Shown here one piece after another: positions 15,431 to 24,084 of a DNA stretch of 64,000 bases. Origin of the DNA: Gammaproteobacteria bacterium (GTDB lineage: Bacteria; Pseudomonadota; Gammaproteobacteria; Steroidobacterales; Steroidobacteraceae). A model generated the notes under the pieces. That model was given only the letters and a program-made list of their open reading frames with translations. It was not told where the DNA came from and did not search any database. The translations under genes and the position numbers were made by a program. The number at the start of each line of letters is the position of its first letter. Position 1 is the stretch's first letter. The stretch covers positions 1 to 64,000 of the forward strand of contig JANYHD010000039.1 of the NCBI GenBank assembly GCA_025359205.1, written 5' to 3'.

Positions 15431-16288
15431 TCAGAGCGTCGCGGCGCTGTAGATCGCGGTCGCGAGCAGCATGAACGCGCCGCACACCAGGTAGGCGCAA
15501 CCCAGCACCGCGAATTTCAGCACGGTCAGCCGGCGCGACTGTCCGTACACGAGCTTCATCGAGCGGTACAGGTAACGGACCAGGTACCAGGTCGCGACCA
15601 GGAACAACACGCCGGACAGGCCATCGGAACTGATCCAGTGCGTCGCCAGCATGAAGATTGATAGGAACAGGAAAGCAAAGGCGTGATTGTGGATCAGCAG
15701 CAGCAGGTGCTCGAGGTAGTAGCGCCGCGGCCGCCAGTACAGCAGCTTCATGAGCGCTGCCATCAACGGCAGGAAGACGAACAGCGCGCGCCCGAGGTTG
15801 TGCACCACGCGCTCGCTGAACTGCCGCCCATTGTCTGCATGGATGTTGTGACAGGCTGCCTTGAGCAGTGGCAGCACGCGGGCCTTGGCCCAGTCGAGAT
15901 TCGTGGTCACGTCGGCGCAATCCCAGGATCCGGTTGGGTTCGTGGTTCTCGCTTCGCCGCCGCGGGCGCGGCCGGCGCTGGTGTGGCCGCCGCCGAGCAC
16001 GGCGCTCAGCACGAAGAACAGCACGCTCATGATCAGGTACAGCCGGAACGGCTGCAGGTAGCGCGCGCGCCGGCCTGAGAAATACTCGCGGGTCAGGAAA
16101 CCCGGCCGCGCCAGCAGCGGCCAGAGCGTGGCCCACGCGCGCGAATCCGCATGGGTGAGCAATTCGGCCGCCTCGCCAAGGAAATGGCCGAGCGAGTGGG
16201 CCTGCGTATCGGCGCGCTGGCCGCAGGCGCTGCAATAGCGTCCCGCCAGCAAGGCATTGCAGTTGGCGCAGGTCGTGGGCAGCGTCAT
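15431..16288 (-). CDS. DUF3667 family membrane protein
   Basis: A 285-residue inner-membrane protein. It begins with a zinc-ribbon pair of CxxC knuckles (CANC ... CSACGQR), then GHFLGEAAELLTHADSRAW and a PGFLTREYFSGRRARYLQP stretch typical of DUF3667, followed by about five hydrophobic segments. Function is unknown. The ATG at 16288 is used because the zinc ribbon starts there; the open frame extends 48 codons upstream. It is convergent with the Lrp gene and divergent from the permease. Confidence 0.82.
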   Translation of the reverse strand: MTLPTTCANCNALLAGRYCSACGQRADTQAHSLGHFLGEAAELLTHADSRAWATLWPLLARPGFLTREYFSGRRARYLQPFRLYLIMSVLFFVLSAVLGGGHTSAGRARGGEARTTNPTGSWDCADVTTNLDWAKARVLPLLKAACHNIHADNGRQFSERVVHNLGRALFVFLPLMAALMKLLYWRPRRYYLEHLLLLIHNHAFAFLFLSIFMLATHWISSDGLSGVLFLVATWYLVRYLYRSMKLVYGQSRRLTVLKFAVLGCAYLVCGAFMLLATAIYSAATL

Positions 16289-16337
16289 ATGATGGCCGCC
16301 ATCATAAGCCGGCAGGTACCGGTGGGGAATCGACAGC

Positions 16338-17720
16338 ATGCACACTGAAGCCACGTCTGTTGCCGAGAGCGGCGAGCTGCGGCGCGTACTGGCCTCGCGG
16401 CACGTGTCGATGATCTCCATCGGCGGCATCATCGGCGCCGGTCTGTTCGTCGCCAGCAGCGCGACGATCGCGGCCGCCGGCCCGGCGATCGTGCTCAGCT
16501 ACCTGATCGCCGGCGCGATGGTGCTGCTGGTGATGCGCATGCTGGGCGAAATGGCGATCGCCCTGCCAAGCGTGCGCTCGTTCCCGGATTTCGCGCGCGT
16601 GGCGCTCGGCGACTGGGCGGGCTTCGTCGTCGGCTGGCTGTACTGGTATTTCTGGATCATCGTGGTTCCAGTCGAGGCCATCGCCGGCGCGGTGCTGCTG
16701 CATGGCTGGATCGCGCTGCCAACCTGGATGATTGGCGTCGCGCTGATGGTCGTCATGACCGGCGTCAACCTGCTGTCGGCGCGGTCCTATGGCGAGTTCG
16801 AGTTCTGGTTCGCACTGATCAAGGTGTCGGCGATCATCGCCTTCATGCTGACCGCAGCCGCCTGGGTCTTTGGCCTCACTTCGGGCGGCGTGCCGACCTG
16901 GGCCAACCTGGTCAACGGCGGTGGCTTCGCCCCGAAGGGCCCCCAGGCGGTGCTGGCCGGCGTCACCAGCGTGTTCTTCGCGATCGTCGGCGCCGAGATC
17001 ACCGTGGTGGCAGCCGCCGAATCACGCGAGCCGGTGCGCGCCGTGGCGCGCATGTCGATCTCGGTGATGACGCGCATCCTGATCTTCTATGTCGGTTCGA
17101 TCTTCCTGATCGTCACCGTGGTGCCGTGGCAGCAGATCGTGCCGGGCCACTCGCCGTTCGTCGCGGCGATGAACGTGATGCATTTCGAATGGGCCAGCAA
17201 GCTGATGACCTTCATCATCCTGACCGCGGTGCTGTCGTGCATGAACTCGGCCTACTACGTCACCTCGCGCACACTGTTCTCGCTGGCCGCGCGCGGCGAC
17301 GCGCCGGCGGCCCTGGTCAAGCTCAGCAATCGCGGCGTGCCGGCCTACTCGGTGCTGATAGGGAGCGTGGCTGGCCTGGCCGGCATTGCCGCGCAGATGA
17401 TTTCTCCACAGCTGGTGTTCCGCTTCCTGGTCGACGCGTCGGGCGCGCTGGTGGTGCTGATCTATATTCTGATCGCGCTCGCGCAGATCAAGCTGCGCCG
17501 CGACCGCAGCCCCGAACAGCAGCGCGCGCTGCCGGTGCAGATGTGGCTGTATCCGTACGCCAGCTACGCGGCGGTCGCCGGGATGGCGACCGTGCTGCTC
17601 GCAATGGCGTTCACGCCGTCGATGGTGCGCGAGTTCTGGACCAGCATGGCAACGCTGGCGCTCGCACTGCTCGCCGCATGGTTACACGGGCGGCGCAAGC
17701 GCGCCGCCGCGCGCCGCTGA
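16338..17720 (+). CDS. Amino acid permease (APC superfamily, GabP/AAT type)
   Basis: A 460-residue, 12-helix inner-membrane transporter driven by proton symport in its family. The first helix carries the substrate-contacting signature ISIGGIIGAGLFVASS, and the second region has LVMRMLGEMAIALP, both typical of the amino-acid transporter subfamily with GabP, ProY and AroP. Substrate is not deducible, though GABA or proline would fit the ornithine and aminobutyraldehyde enzymes elsewhere in the window. Confidence 0.9.
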   Translation: MHTEATSVAESGELRRVLASRHVSMISIGGIIGAGLFVASSATIAAAGPAIVLSYLIAGAMVLLVMRMLGEMAIALPSVRSFPDFARVALGDWAGFVVGWLYWYFWIIVVPVEAIAGAVLLHGWIALPTWMIGVALMVVMTGVNLLSARSYGEFEFWFALIKVSAIIAFMLTAAAWVFGLTSGGVPTWANLVNGGGFAPKGPQAVLAGVTSVFFAIVGAEITVVAAAESREPVRAVARMSISVMTRILIFYVGSIFLIVTVVPWQQIVPGHSPFVAAMNVMHFEWASKLMTFIILTAVLSCMNSAYYVTSRTLFSLAARGDAPAALVKLSNRGVPAYSVLIGSVAGLAGIAAQMISPQLVFRFLVDASGALVVLIYILIALAQIKLRRDRSPEQQRALPVQMWLYPYASYAAVAGMATVLLAMAFTPSMVREFWTSMATLALALLAAWLHGRRKRAAARR

Positions 17721-17731
17721 AACCACCTGCG

Positions 17732-19312
17732 CTAGTGGCGGAGTATGCGCAGCTGCCGTGTCGGCAGGTTGAGCGGCATGCCCACCAACGTCGCCCCCTG
17801 CTGCGCCACGAGTGATTTCGCCAGTCCCGAGGCGGCCGGGCAGGCGCCCGGCACGGCAATATAGTTCAGCGCCGCGGCCAACCGGCCTTCGGCTGCGTTG
17901 CCGAGTGCGTGCGTGAGGTCATCGGCCACCGAGCAGCCGGGCACTGTCGCATTGGTGGGCGTGGGCGCATTCTGCGGTGAGAAACCATCGGTGTAGTCGC
18001 CGAAATTCATCGCATTGACGCCGCGGAACTCGATCGAGAAGTAGGTCGTGCCGCAATTGTCCTGCGGGTAGAAACCATAGGGCTTGCCGCAGGTGGTCGA
18101 ACCGATCTGCACCACCGTCACGCCGACGCCGCGCAGGCTGTTGATGATCGACTCGCTCGCGGAGCAGGTGCGCGGGCCGGTCAGCACAAACACACGCGGC
18201 AGGTCCAGGTGCGGCAGCGCCTGGCCCGCCGTGGTCGAGAAACCCTGCGTGGTCGACTCGAACAGCACCGGCGTGATGGCCGTGCCCGCGACCGGATCGA
18301 TGGTCGGGTGCTTGCTGTTGAACTGCGTGAGCTCGAAGGTCTTGCCGCCGGTCGGGCCCGGACCCGCGATCATGTAGGCCACTTCGCTCGCAATATCGAG
18401 AAAGCCGCCGCCGTTGTAGCGGATGTCGAGAAACAGGTCGTTCACGCCCGCCGCCTGCAGCGTGGTGAACGCGGTGACCAGGGCCTGTTCGGATGTCGCC
18501 AGATGATCGTTGAACAGCATGTAGCCAGCGGTGCCACTCGCGCTCGGCAGCGTGGTGACGTTCTGCACCGACATCGAGGCAACGGTGGCCGACATCATTG
18601 TGAAAGTGCGCGCACTGCCGGCGCCAGGATCCAGCACCTGGAAGCTGTGGCTTTCATTGAGACCGGCTGGATAGAGCCCGGCGACAACGGTATTTACGGC
18701 GGCCTGGTCGGGCGGATTGACGGCATCGACGCCATCGACCTGCAGCACCTTGGCACCGCGGGCGAGGCCATTGACCTTGGCCGGCGAATCAGGGCCAGGC
18801 GCACCCGGATCGATGTAGGCCACCTCGATATCGTTCGCGGCGCCAGGCCCTGGAGGCAATGCCACCCAGTACGCGCCGTAGCCCGCCTGCACGCCGGTCT
18901 GCGACAGTGCTTCCCACACCGAAGTCTTGTAGGTGAAGTGGAATTTGTCCTTGTCCGCCCCCGAGGCGGTCTTCGCCATCGTCTTGAGCACGTCGAAATA
19001 GGCGGCGGTGGTCGCAACGTTGGCGGGGTTCTGGTCCGTGATCTCGCTATACCAGAGGTACAGGTCGTTGGACCACGAACGCAGCCAGTTCTTCTCGTCG
19101 AGCGTGGTGCCAGCCATGTCGGGATAGGTCTTGTTGGTGAACGGGTCGGTGCCGCTGCGCGGCGCGGCGCACTTGTTCACGAATGTCGATGCCGACTGGA
19201 ACACACCGGAGGTCCAGCCCACGGGGGCCAACGTAGTGCCCCCGCTCCCTCCACCGCCGCAGGCGGTCAGCAGCAGGGACAGTGCCGCGCCAATACCGGC
19301 AATTGAACGCAT
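17732..19312 (-). CDS. S41 family peptidase lipoprotein (tail-specific protease type)
   Basis: A 526-residue lipoprotein. The start at 19312 follows a good ribosome site (AAGGTGG), and the signal peptide ends in the lipobox LLTAC. A PDZ-like segment (ARGAKVLQVDGVDAVNPP) precedes the catalytic core with DLFLDIRYNGGG and the nucleophile region RTCSASESIINSLRG. It is a periplasmic or outer-membrane processing protease; substrates are unknown. It is divergent from the Anbu cluster across 278 bases and convergent with the permease. Confidence 0.87.
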   Translation of the reverse strand: MRSIAGIGAALSLLLTACGGGGSGGTTLAPVGWTSGVFQSASTFVNKCAAPRSGTDPFTNKTYPDMAGTTLDEKNWLRSWSNDLYLWYSEITDQNPANVATTAAYFDVLKTMAKTASGADKDKFHFTYKTSVWEALSQTGVQAGYGAYWVALPPGPGAANDIEVAYIDPGAPGPDSPAKVNGLARGAKVLQVDGVDAVNPPDQAAVNTVVAGLYPAGLNESHSFQVLDPGAGSARTFTMMSATVASMSVQNVTTLPSASGTAGYMLFNDHLATSEQALVTAFTTLQAAGVNDLFLDIRYNGGGFLDIASEVAYMIAGPGPTGGKTFELTQFNSKHPTIDPVAGTAITPVLFESTTQGFSTTAGQALPHLDLPRVFVLTGPRTCSASESIINSLRGVGVTVVQIGSTTCGKPYGFYPQDNCGTTYFSIEFRGVNAMNFGDYTDGFSPQNAPTPTNATVPGCSVADDLTHALGNAAEGRLAAALNYIAVPGACPAASGLAKSLVAQQGATLVGMPLNLPTRQLRILRH

Positions 19313-19590
19313 CGCTTGTACCCACCTTTTAAAATGGAGGCGTTGAAGCCACCGGTAACCCAATTTCTGCCTGCCGCGCCGCGTATTACAAACCGCAGGC
19401 GCCGCGTCCTACAAACTGCAGCAATTTTACGACAGGCTGGGCCCCGCAGCGCCAGGCCGGCGCACCAAAGCAGCGCATGGCGCCCGGCGGCGGGGCCGTT
19501 TTGGCGCAGCCCCGCTTGACTCCCCCGGGAGTAGCGGCACCAAGTACAGTTGGCAGCACAACTGGCACGAAAGCCGCACGGTCTGCAGGG
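19313..19590. promoter_or_regulatory. Divergent control region between S41 lipoprotein and Anbu cluster
   Basis: This 278-base gap must hold promoters for both directions. A near-identical 12-base pair, TACAAACCGCAG at 19387-19398 and TACAAACTGCAG at 19410-19421, repeats at a 23-base step and could bind a dimeric regulator. I see no convincing -10/-35 pair in either direction, and nothing else I can name. Confidence 0.3.
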
Positions 19591-21006
19591 ATGTCCGCCA
19601 TGCCCTTCGATGAGATGCACGATGCCGACGGCGCCGCTCGCGCGCATTGCCGGCCCTATCTGGAATGGCTGCAAAAACAGCCGGCGGAGCTGCTGGCGGC
19701 CAAACGCGCCGAGGCGGATGCCCTGTTTCATCGCGTAGGCATCACCTTCGCGGTCTCCGGCGAGGAGGCCGGCACCGAGCGGCTGATTCCCTTCGACATC
19801 GTGCCGCGCGTGGTGCCGGCCGCCGAGTGGGAGCTGCTCGCCGCAGGCCTCCGGCAGCGCGTCCGTGCACTCAATGCCTTCATTGCCGATATCTATCACG
19901 CGCAGGACATCCTGCGCGCCGGCCGGGTGCCAGCGGAATACCTGCTCTGCAACGCGCAATATCGGCCCGAAATGCAAGGCGTCGACGTGCCCGGCGGGAT
20001 CTACGCCCACATCGCTGGGATCGATGTGGTGCGGGCCGACGATGGCGCCTTCTACGTGCTCGAGGACAACCTGCGGGTCCCTTCCGGCGTGTCGTACATG
20101 CTCGAAAACCGCAAGATGATGATGCGGCTGTTCCCCGATCTGTTTGCGGCGCATGCCGCGGCAAGCGTGGAGCACTACCCGGACGTGCTGCTCGAGAACC
20201 TCAAGAGCGTCGCACCGCCCGGCGTCACGGACCCGACCGTCATGCTGCTGAGCGCAGGCGCGTTCAATAGCGCCTACTTTGAACACGCTTTCCTGGCGCA
20301 GCAGATGGGCATTGAACTGGTGGAAGGCCAGGACCTGTTCATCCGCGATGATTTCCTGTACGCGCGCACGACCAGCGGCCCGCAGCGCGTCGATGTCGTG
20401 TACCGCCGCATCGACGACGACTTCCTCGACCCGCTGGCGTTCCGGGCGGACTCGATGCTCGGGGTGCCCGGCCTGCTCACGGCCTATCGCGCCGGGCATG
20501 TGACCATCGCCAACGCCATCGGCACCGGGATTGCCGACGACAAGTCCATCTACCCCTACGTGCCCGAGATGATCCGCTTCTACCTGGGCGAAGAACCGCT
20601 CATTGCCAACGTGCAGACGTGGATACTGCGGCGCGAAGCCGACCGCGAATACGTGCTGGCGCACTTGGCGGAGCTGGTGGTCAAGGAAGTGCATGGTGCC
20701 GGCGGCTACGGCATGCTGATCGGTCCAGCGTCCACGCGTGCGCAGATCGAGGAATTCCGCCACAAGATTCTTGCCGCTCCGGAACGCTACATCGCCCAGC
20801 CGACGCTCGCGCTGTCGACCTCGCCCACGTTTACCGAGCAGGGGCTCGCCCCGCGCCACATCGACCTGCGCCCCTTCGTGCTGTCCGGTCGCGAGATCAC
20901 CATCGTGCCGGGCGGCCTGACCCGCGTCGCCCTGCGCGCAGGCTCGCTGGTGGTCAACTCCTCGCAGGGCGGCGGCACCAAGGACACCTGGGTGCTGGGC
21001 GCGTGA
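19591..21006 (+). CDS. Circularly permuted ATP-grasp protein (Anbu cluster)
   Basis: A 471-residue member of the circularly permuted type 2 ATP-grasp family (former DUF404/DUF407). Visible landmarks are IPFDIVPRVVPAAEW, FIADIYHAQDI, YVLEDNLRVPSGVSYMLENR, VDVVYRRIDDDFLDP and the C-terminal VVNSSQGGGTKDTW. By family it should form an amide or peptide-like bond with ATP. The ATG at 19591, after a GCAGGG, is chosen over an upstream one at 19477. It is the first gene of a four-gene run with alpha-E, transglutaminase-like and Anbu proteins, a set proposed from comparative genomics to make and process a peptide tag. Confidence 0.92.
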   Translation: MSAMPFDEMHDADGAARAHCRPYLEWLQKQPAELLAAKRAEADALFHRVGITFAVSGEEAGTERLIPFDIVPRVVPAAEWELLAAGLRQRVRALNAFIADIYHAQDILRAGRVPAEYLLCNAQYRPEMQGVDVPGGIYAHIAGIDVVRADDGAFYVLEDNLRVPSGVSYMLENRKMMMRLFPDLFAAHAAASVEHYPDVLLENLKSVAPPGVTDPTVMLLSAGAFNSAYFEHAFLAQQMGIELVEGQDLFIRDDFLYARTTSGPQRVDVVYRRIDDDFLDPLAFRADSMLGVPGLLTAYRAGHVTIANAIGTGIADDKSIYPYVPEMIRFYLGEEPLIANVQTWILRREADREYVLAHLAELVVKEVHGAGGYGMLIGPASTRAQIEEFRHKILAAPERYIAQPTLALSTSPTFTEQGLAPRHIDLRPFVLSGREITIVPGGLTRVALRAGSLVVNSSQGGGTKDTWVLGA

Positions 21007-21022
21007 CCGGGACGTTCGCACC

Positions 21023-21964
21023 ATGCTGAGCCGCACCGCCGACCACCTGTACTGGATGAGCCGTTACGTCGAGCGCGCGGAGAACCTCGCACGCATGCTC
21101 GACGCACACTACCGGCTCTCGCTCCTGCCACGCACGCCGGAGGCGCTGGTGCAGGGATGGCAGGCCACGCTCACATCGCTCGGCATGATGGAGGCGTACC
21201 GGCTGCGGCACGACGAAGTGGTCGCCCGCACGGCGCTGCGTTTCCTGGCATTCGACCGCGGCCACGCCGGCAGCATCCTCTCCTGCCTCAGCCGCGCGCG
21301 CGAGAACGCACGCGCGGTGCGCGGCACGGTCACCGCCGAATTGTGGGAGACGCTCAATGCCACATTCCTGGATTCGCGCGCATTCGGCGGCAACACCGAG
21401 AACATCGACGTCGCCAACTTCATCGAGTGGGTCAAGTACCGCTCGCACCTGACGCGCGGCGTAACGGTCGGCACAATGCTGCGCGACGAGGCCTATCACT
21501 TCACCGCGATCGGCACCTTCATCGAGCGGGCCGATGCGACCACGCGGCTGCTGGAAGCCCGCTGGCGCGATCCGGGCGGCGCGGGCGAGCGCTTGCTCAC
21601 CGAGGCCTCCGAGTGGGCGGTGCTGCTGCGCGCGCTGTCCGCCTTCGAGGTGTATCGCAAGGTGTACCGCGAATCGGTTACGCCCTGGCGCGTGACCGAG
21701 CTGCTGCTGCTCAATCCCGCCATGCCGCGCTCGGTCCATTGTGCGCTGTACTACCTGCTGTACAATCTCAATGCCGTGCATCACGAGCGGTCCGGCGAGA
21801 CTGAACGCTATGCCGGCGAGCTGCATGCCCGCTTCCGCTACGGACGGCTTGAGGAACTGTGCGCGGGAGGCGTGCCGCAATTCCTCGACCAGGTGCAGGG
21901 CCGGCTCAACGGGCTTGCCGATCGCATCGGCGCCGACTTCCTTGTTGCCGGCTACACGGGCTAG
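21023..21964 (+). CDS. Alpha-E domain protein (DUF403)
   Basis: A 313-residue, all-helical protein of the alpha-E family, with the hallmark start LSRTADHLYWMSRYVERAENLARMLD and a middle TAELWETLNAT. Biochemical role is unknown; in many bacteria it is encoded with, or fused to, the permuted ATP-grasp protein. Here it follows that gene by 16 bases and precedes the transglutaminase-like gene by 3, so one operon is almost certain. Confidence 0.92.
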   Translation: MLSRTADHLYWMSRYVERAENLARMLDAHYRLSLLPRTPEALVQGWQATLTSLGMMEAYRLRHDEVVARTALRFLAFDRGHAGSILSCLSRARENARAVRGTVTAELWETLNATFLDSRAFGGNTENIDVANFIEWVKYRSHLTRGVTVGTMLRDEAYHFTAIGTFIERADATTRLLEARWRDPGGAGERLLTEASEWAVLLRALSAFEVYRKVYRESVTPWRVTELLLLNPAMPRSVHCALYYLLYNLNAVHHERSGETERYAGELHARFRYGRLEELCAGGVPQFLDQVQGRLNGLADRIGADFLVAGYTG

Positions 21965-21967
21965 ACC

Positions 21968-22774
21968 ATGCTGCTGCACATCCGCCACGAGACGCGTTAC
22001 CAGTACGACGAGGCTGTGCGCTACAGCGTGCAGAGCCTGCGGCTCACGCCGCGCCGCGAGCGCGGCCAGCGCAGCCTTAACTGGCAGATGAGCACGCCGG
22101 GGCGGCGCACCGAGCAGGTGGACGCGCACGGCAACGTGGCCCACCTGCTGACGGTGGACGAACCGCATCGCGAGATCTGCATCACCGTTGACGGCACGGT
22201 CGACGTGCTCGATGGCGGCCCGCTGATTTTTGAGCGCGGGCCGATAGCGCCGCTGGCCTACCTCGCGGCCACGACGCTGACGACGGCCGATGCCGCCATC
22301 GGCGCGCTTGCAGCCACCAGTCTGCCCGCCGGTGCCGCGAACGCGGCGCAGCTGCTGGGCCTGGCCCATGCGGTCCGCGACGCCGTGCAATATCGTCCCG
22401 GCACCACGACCGTCGCCGATACCGCGGTCACGGCCCTGCACCGTGGGGAGGGCGTGTGCCAGGACCAGGCGCATGTGTTCCTGGCGTGCTGCCGCGCGGC
22501 CCGCGTGCCGGCGCGCTATGTGAGCGGGTACCTGCTCGCCGGCGGCGCGAGCGACGCCGCCAGTCACGCCTGGGTCGATGTGTGGCAGGAAAAGGAGGCC
22601 GCGTGGCTGGGACTGGATGTCACCCATGCAAGCCTGGCGGGTGCGGATCACTGCCGTCTTGCGGTGGGGCGCGACTATCTCGACGCGGCGCCGGTGCGCG
22701 GCATGCGCCGGGGCGGTGGAAATGAGACACTACAGGTCACGGTGCAGGTTGCAGGGGAAGTCGGCCAACAGTAG
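21968..22774 (+). CDS. Transglutaminase-like cysteine protease (Anbu cluster)
   Basis: A 268-residue papain-fold protein. The N-terminal bacterial-transglutaminase-associated domain begins LHIRHETRYQYDEAVRYSVQSLRL. The core holds the catalytic Cys in GEGVCQDQAHVF, the His in ASHAWVDVW and the Asp in WLGLDVTH. Such proteins can cleave or transfer amide bonds. Third in the Anbu operon, four bases after the alpha-E gene; it may remove or attach whatever the ATP-grasp protein makes. Confidence 0.93.
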   Translation: MLLHIRHETRYQYDEAVRYSVQSLRLTPRRERGQRSLNWQMSTPGRRTEQVDAHGNVAHLLTVDEPHREICITVDGTVDVLDGGPLIFERGPIAPLAYLAATTLTTADAAIGALAATSLPAGAANAAQLLGLAHAVRDAVQYRPGTTTVADTAVTALHRGEGVCQDQAHVFLACCRAARVPARYVSGYLLAGGASDAASHAWVDVWQEKEAAWLGLDVTHASLAGADHCRLAVGRDYLDAAPVRGMRRGGGNETLQVTVQVAGEVGQQ

Positions 22775-22794
22775 ACCGGCGCCGATCAGGAAGC

Positions 22795-23538
22795 ATGACC
22801 TATTGCGTTGGAATGTTGCTCGACACCGGCCTGGTGTTCCTGTCTGACTCGCGCACGAGCGCCGGCGTCGATCAGATCGGCACGTTTCGCAAGACCACTG
22901 TATTTGAGCAGCCCGGCGAGCGGGTCCTGGTGTTGCAGACTTCCGGCAACCTGGCCGTCTCGCAGTCGGTGATGAGCATCCTGCGCGAGCGCCTGCAAAG
23001 CGGCGGCGAGTCGCCCAACCTCATGAACGTCCACTCGATGTTCGATGCCGCCCGCTGCGTCGGCGATGCGCTGCGCGAGGTGCACCGCCACGACGCGGAG
23101 GCGCTGCGCAGCTTCGCGGTCGAGTTCAACACCGCGCTGGTGCTGGGCGGGCAGATAGCCGGCGAGACACCGCGGCTGTTCTCGATCTACGCCGCCGGCA
23201 ATTTCATCGAAGCCACGCCCGACAACACCTATTTCCAGATCGGCGAGTCGAAGTACGGCAAGCCGATCATCGATCGCGTGATCCGCCGCAGCAGCAGCCT
23301 CAACCAGGCCGCCAAGTGCGCGCTCATCTCGATGGATTCGACCATCCGCTCAAATCTCTCGGTAGGCCTGCCGCTGGACCTGGTCATGATCCGGCGCGAC
23401 CAGCTGCGCGTGGCGCGCCACGTCACCATCGGCGACGACAACGCCTACTTCTCCGGCATCCGCGCCACCTGGAGCGAGGCCCTGCGCCACGCATTCGCGC
23501 AGCTGCCGGAACCCGATTGGCTGACGGCCGGCGCCTGA
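22795..23538 (+). CDS. Anbu, proteasome-related N-terminal-nucleophile hydrolase
   Basis: A 247-residue proteasome-fold protein of the Anbu (bacterial proteasome homologue) family. The sequence starts Met-Thr-Tyr-Cys-Val-Gly-Met, so removal of Met exposes Thr as the candidate nucleophile. The DSRTSAGVDQIGTFRK segment contains the conserved Asp and Lys of the active site. Anbu forms open helical or ring assemblies, and its substrates are not firmly known. Last of the four-gene cluster, 20 bases after the transglutaminase-like gene. Confidence 0.94.
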   Translation: MTYCVGMLLDTGLVFLSDSRTSAGVDQIGTFRKTTVFEQPGERVLVLQTSGNLAVSQSVMSILRERLQSGGESPNLMNVHSMFDAARCVGDALREVHRHDAEALRSFAVEFNTALVLGGQIAGETPRLFSIYAAGNFIEATPDNTYFQIGESKYGKPIIDRVIRRSSSLNQAAKCALISMDSTIRSNLSVGLPLDLVMIRRDQLRVARHVTIGDDNAYFSGIRATWSEALRHAFAQLPEPDWLTAGA

Positions 23539-23587
23539 GCGCCGCGCACGGGCGAATCCATTCAAGTCGACTTGCTGGAGTACAACC

Positions 23588-23977
23588 ATGGCCTGGGTCG
23601 ATATCGTCGGAATGCTGGCCGTCGCGCAGTTGTTCGTGTTCGGAACAATGGTGGCGCTGGCCCGCGGCAAGTACGGGATCGCAGCGCCGGCTACCACCGG
23701 AAACCCGATCTTCGAGCGGCTTTACCGCGTGCAGATGAATACGGTGGAGTGCCTGCTGGTATTCCTGCCAGCCCTGTGGCTCGCGGCAAAGTACTGGCCG
23801 CCCGCGTACGCGGCGATCCTGGGCGTGGTCTACCTCGTGGGGCGCACGATCTATTACTTTTCATACATCAGCGATCCCGGCAAACGCAGCGCGGGCTTTG
23901 CGCTGAGCATGGGACCCGCAGCCCTGCTGGTGCTGGCCGCCCTGCTGGGTGCCTTCCGCGCCTTGATCCGTGGCTAA
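23588..23977 (+). CDS. MAPEG family membrane protein
   Basis: A 129-residue protein with four predicted membrane helices, related to microsomal glutathione transferase and leukotriene-C4-synthase-like proteins. The signature FERLYRVQMNTVECLLVFLP matches the Arg-x-Gln-x-Asn-x-x-Glu pattern of the family. It follows the Anbu gene by 49 bases on the same strand and may be read with it, though no functional link is known. Enzymatic activity is uncertain in bacterial members. Confidence 0.9.
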   Translation: MAWVDIVGMLAVAQLFVFGTMVALARGKYGIAAPATTGNPIFERLYRVQMNTVECLLVFLPALWLAAKYWPPAYAAILGVVYLVGRTIYYFSYISDPGKRSAGFALSMGPAALLVLAALLGAFRALIRG

Positions 23978-23996
23978 ATACTGAAGTGACGCATTA

Positions 23997-24031
23997 TTAA
24001 GACGCGTAAGGATTCCTTAATAGCCGTAACA
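23997..24031 (+). promoter_or_regulatory. Possible response-regulator binding site upstream of the two-component genes
   Basis: A run of TTAAG-like half-sites occurs at 23997, about 24006 and 24017, including the perfect palindrome TAAGGATTCCTTA at 24007-24019. Steps of about 10 bases are typical for OmpR/QseB/PmrA-type regulators. TAACAT at 24026-24031 is a possible -10 without a good -35, as expected of an activator-dependent, self-regulated promoter. Confidence 0.4.
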
Positions 24032-24084
24032 TAGCCTCAATCTGCGATCCGGCGCTTTCCGCCGGGTGGGCTCGAGGAGGCGCT

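Noticed and set aside
19267-21036. A 589-codon frame antisense to the ATP-grasp gene
   Set aside because: The ATP-grasp gene is well supported and the antisense translation shows no domain. The same applies to antisense frames at 3888-5345, 20954-22651 and 58617-60125.
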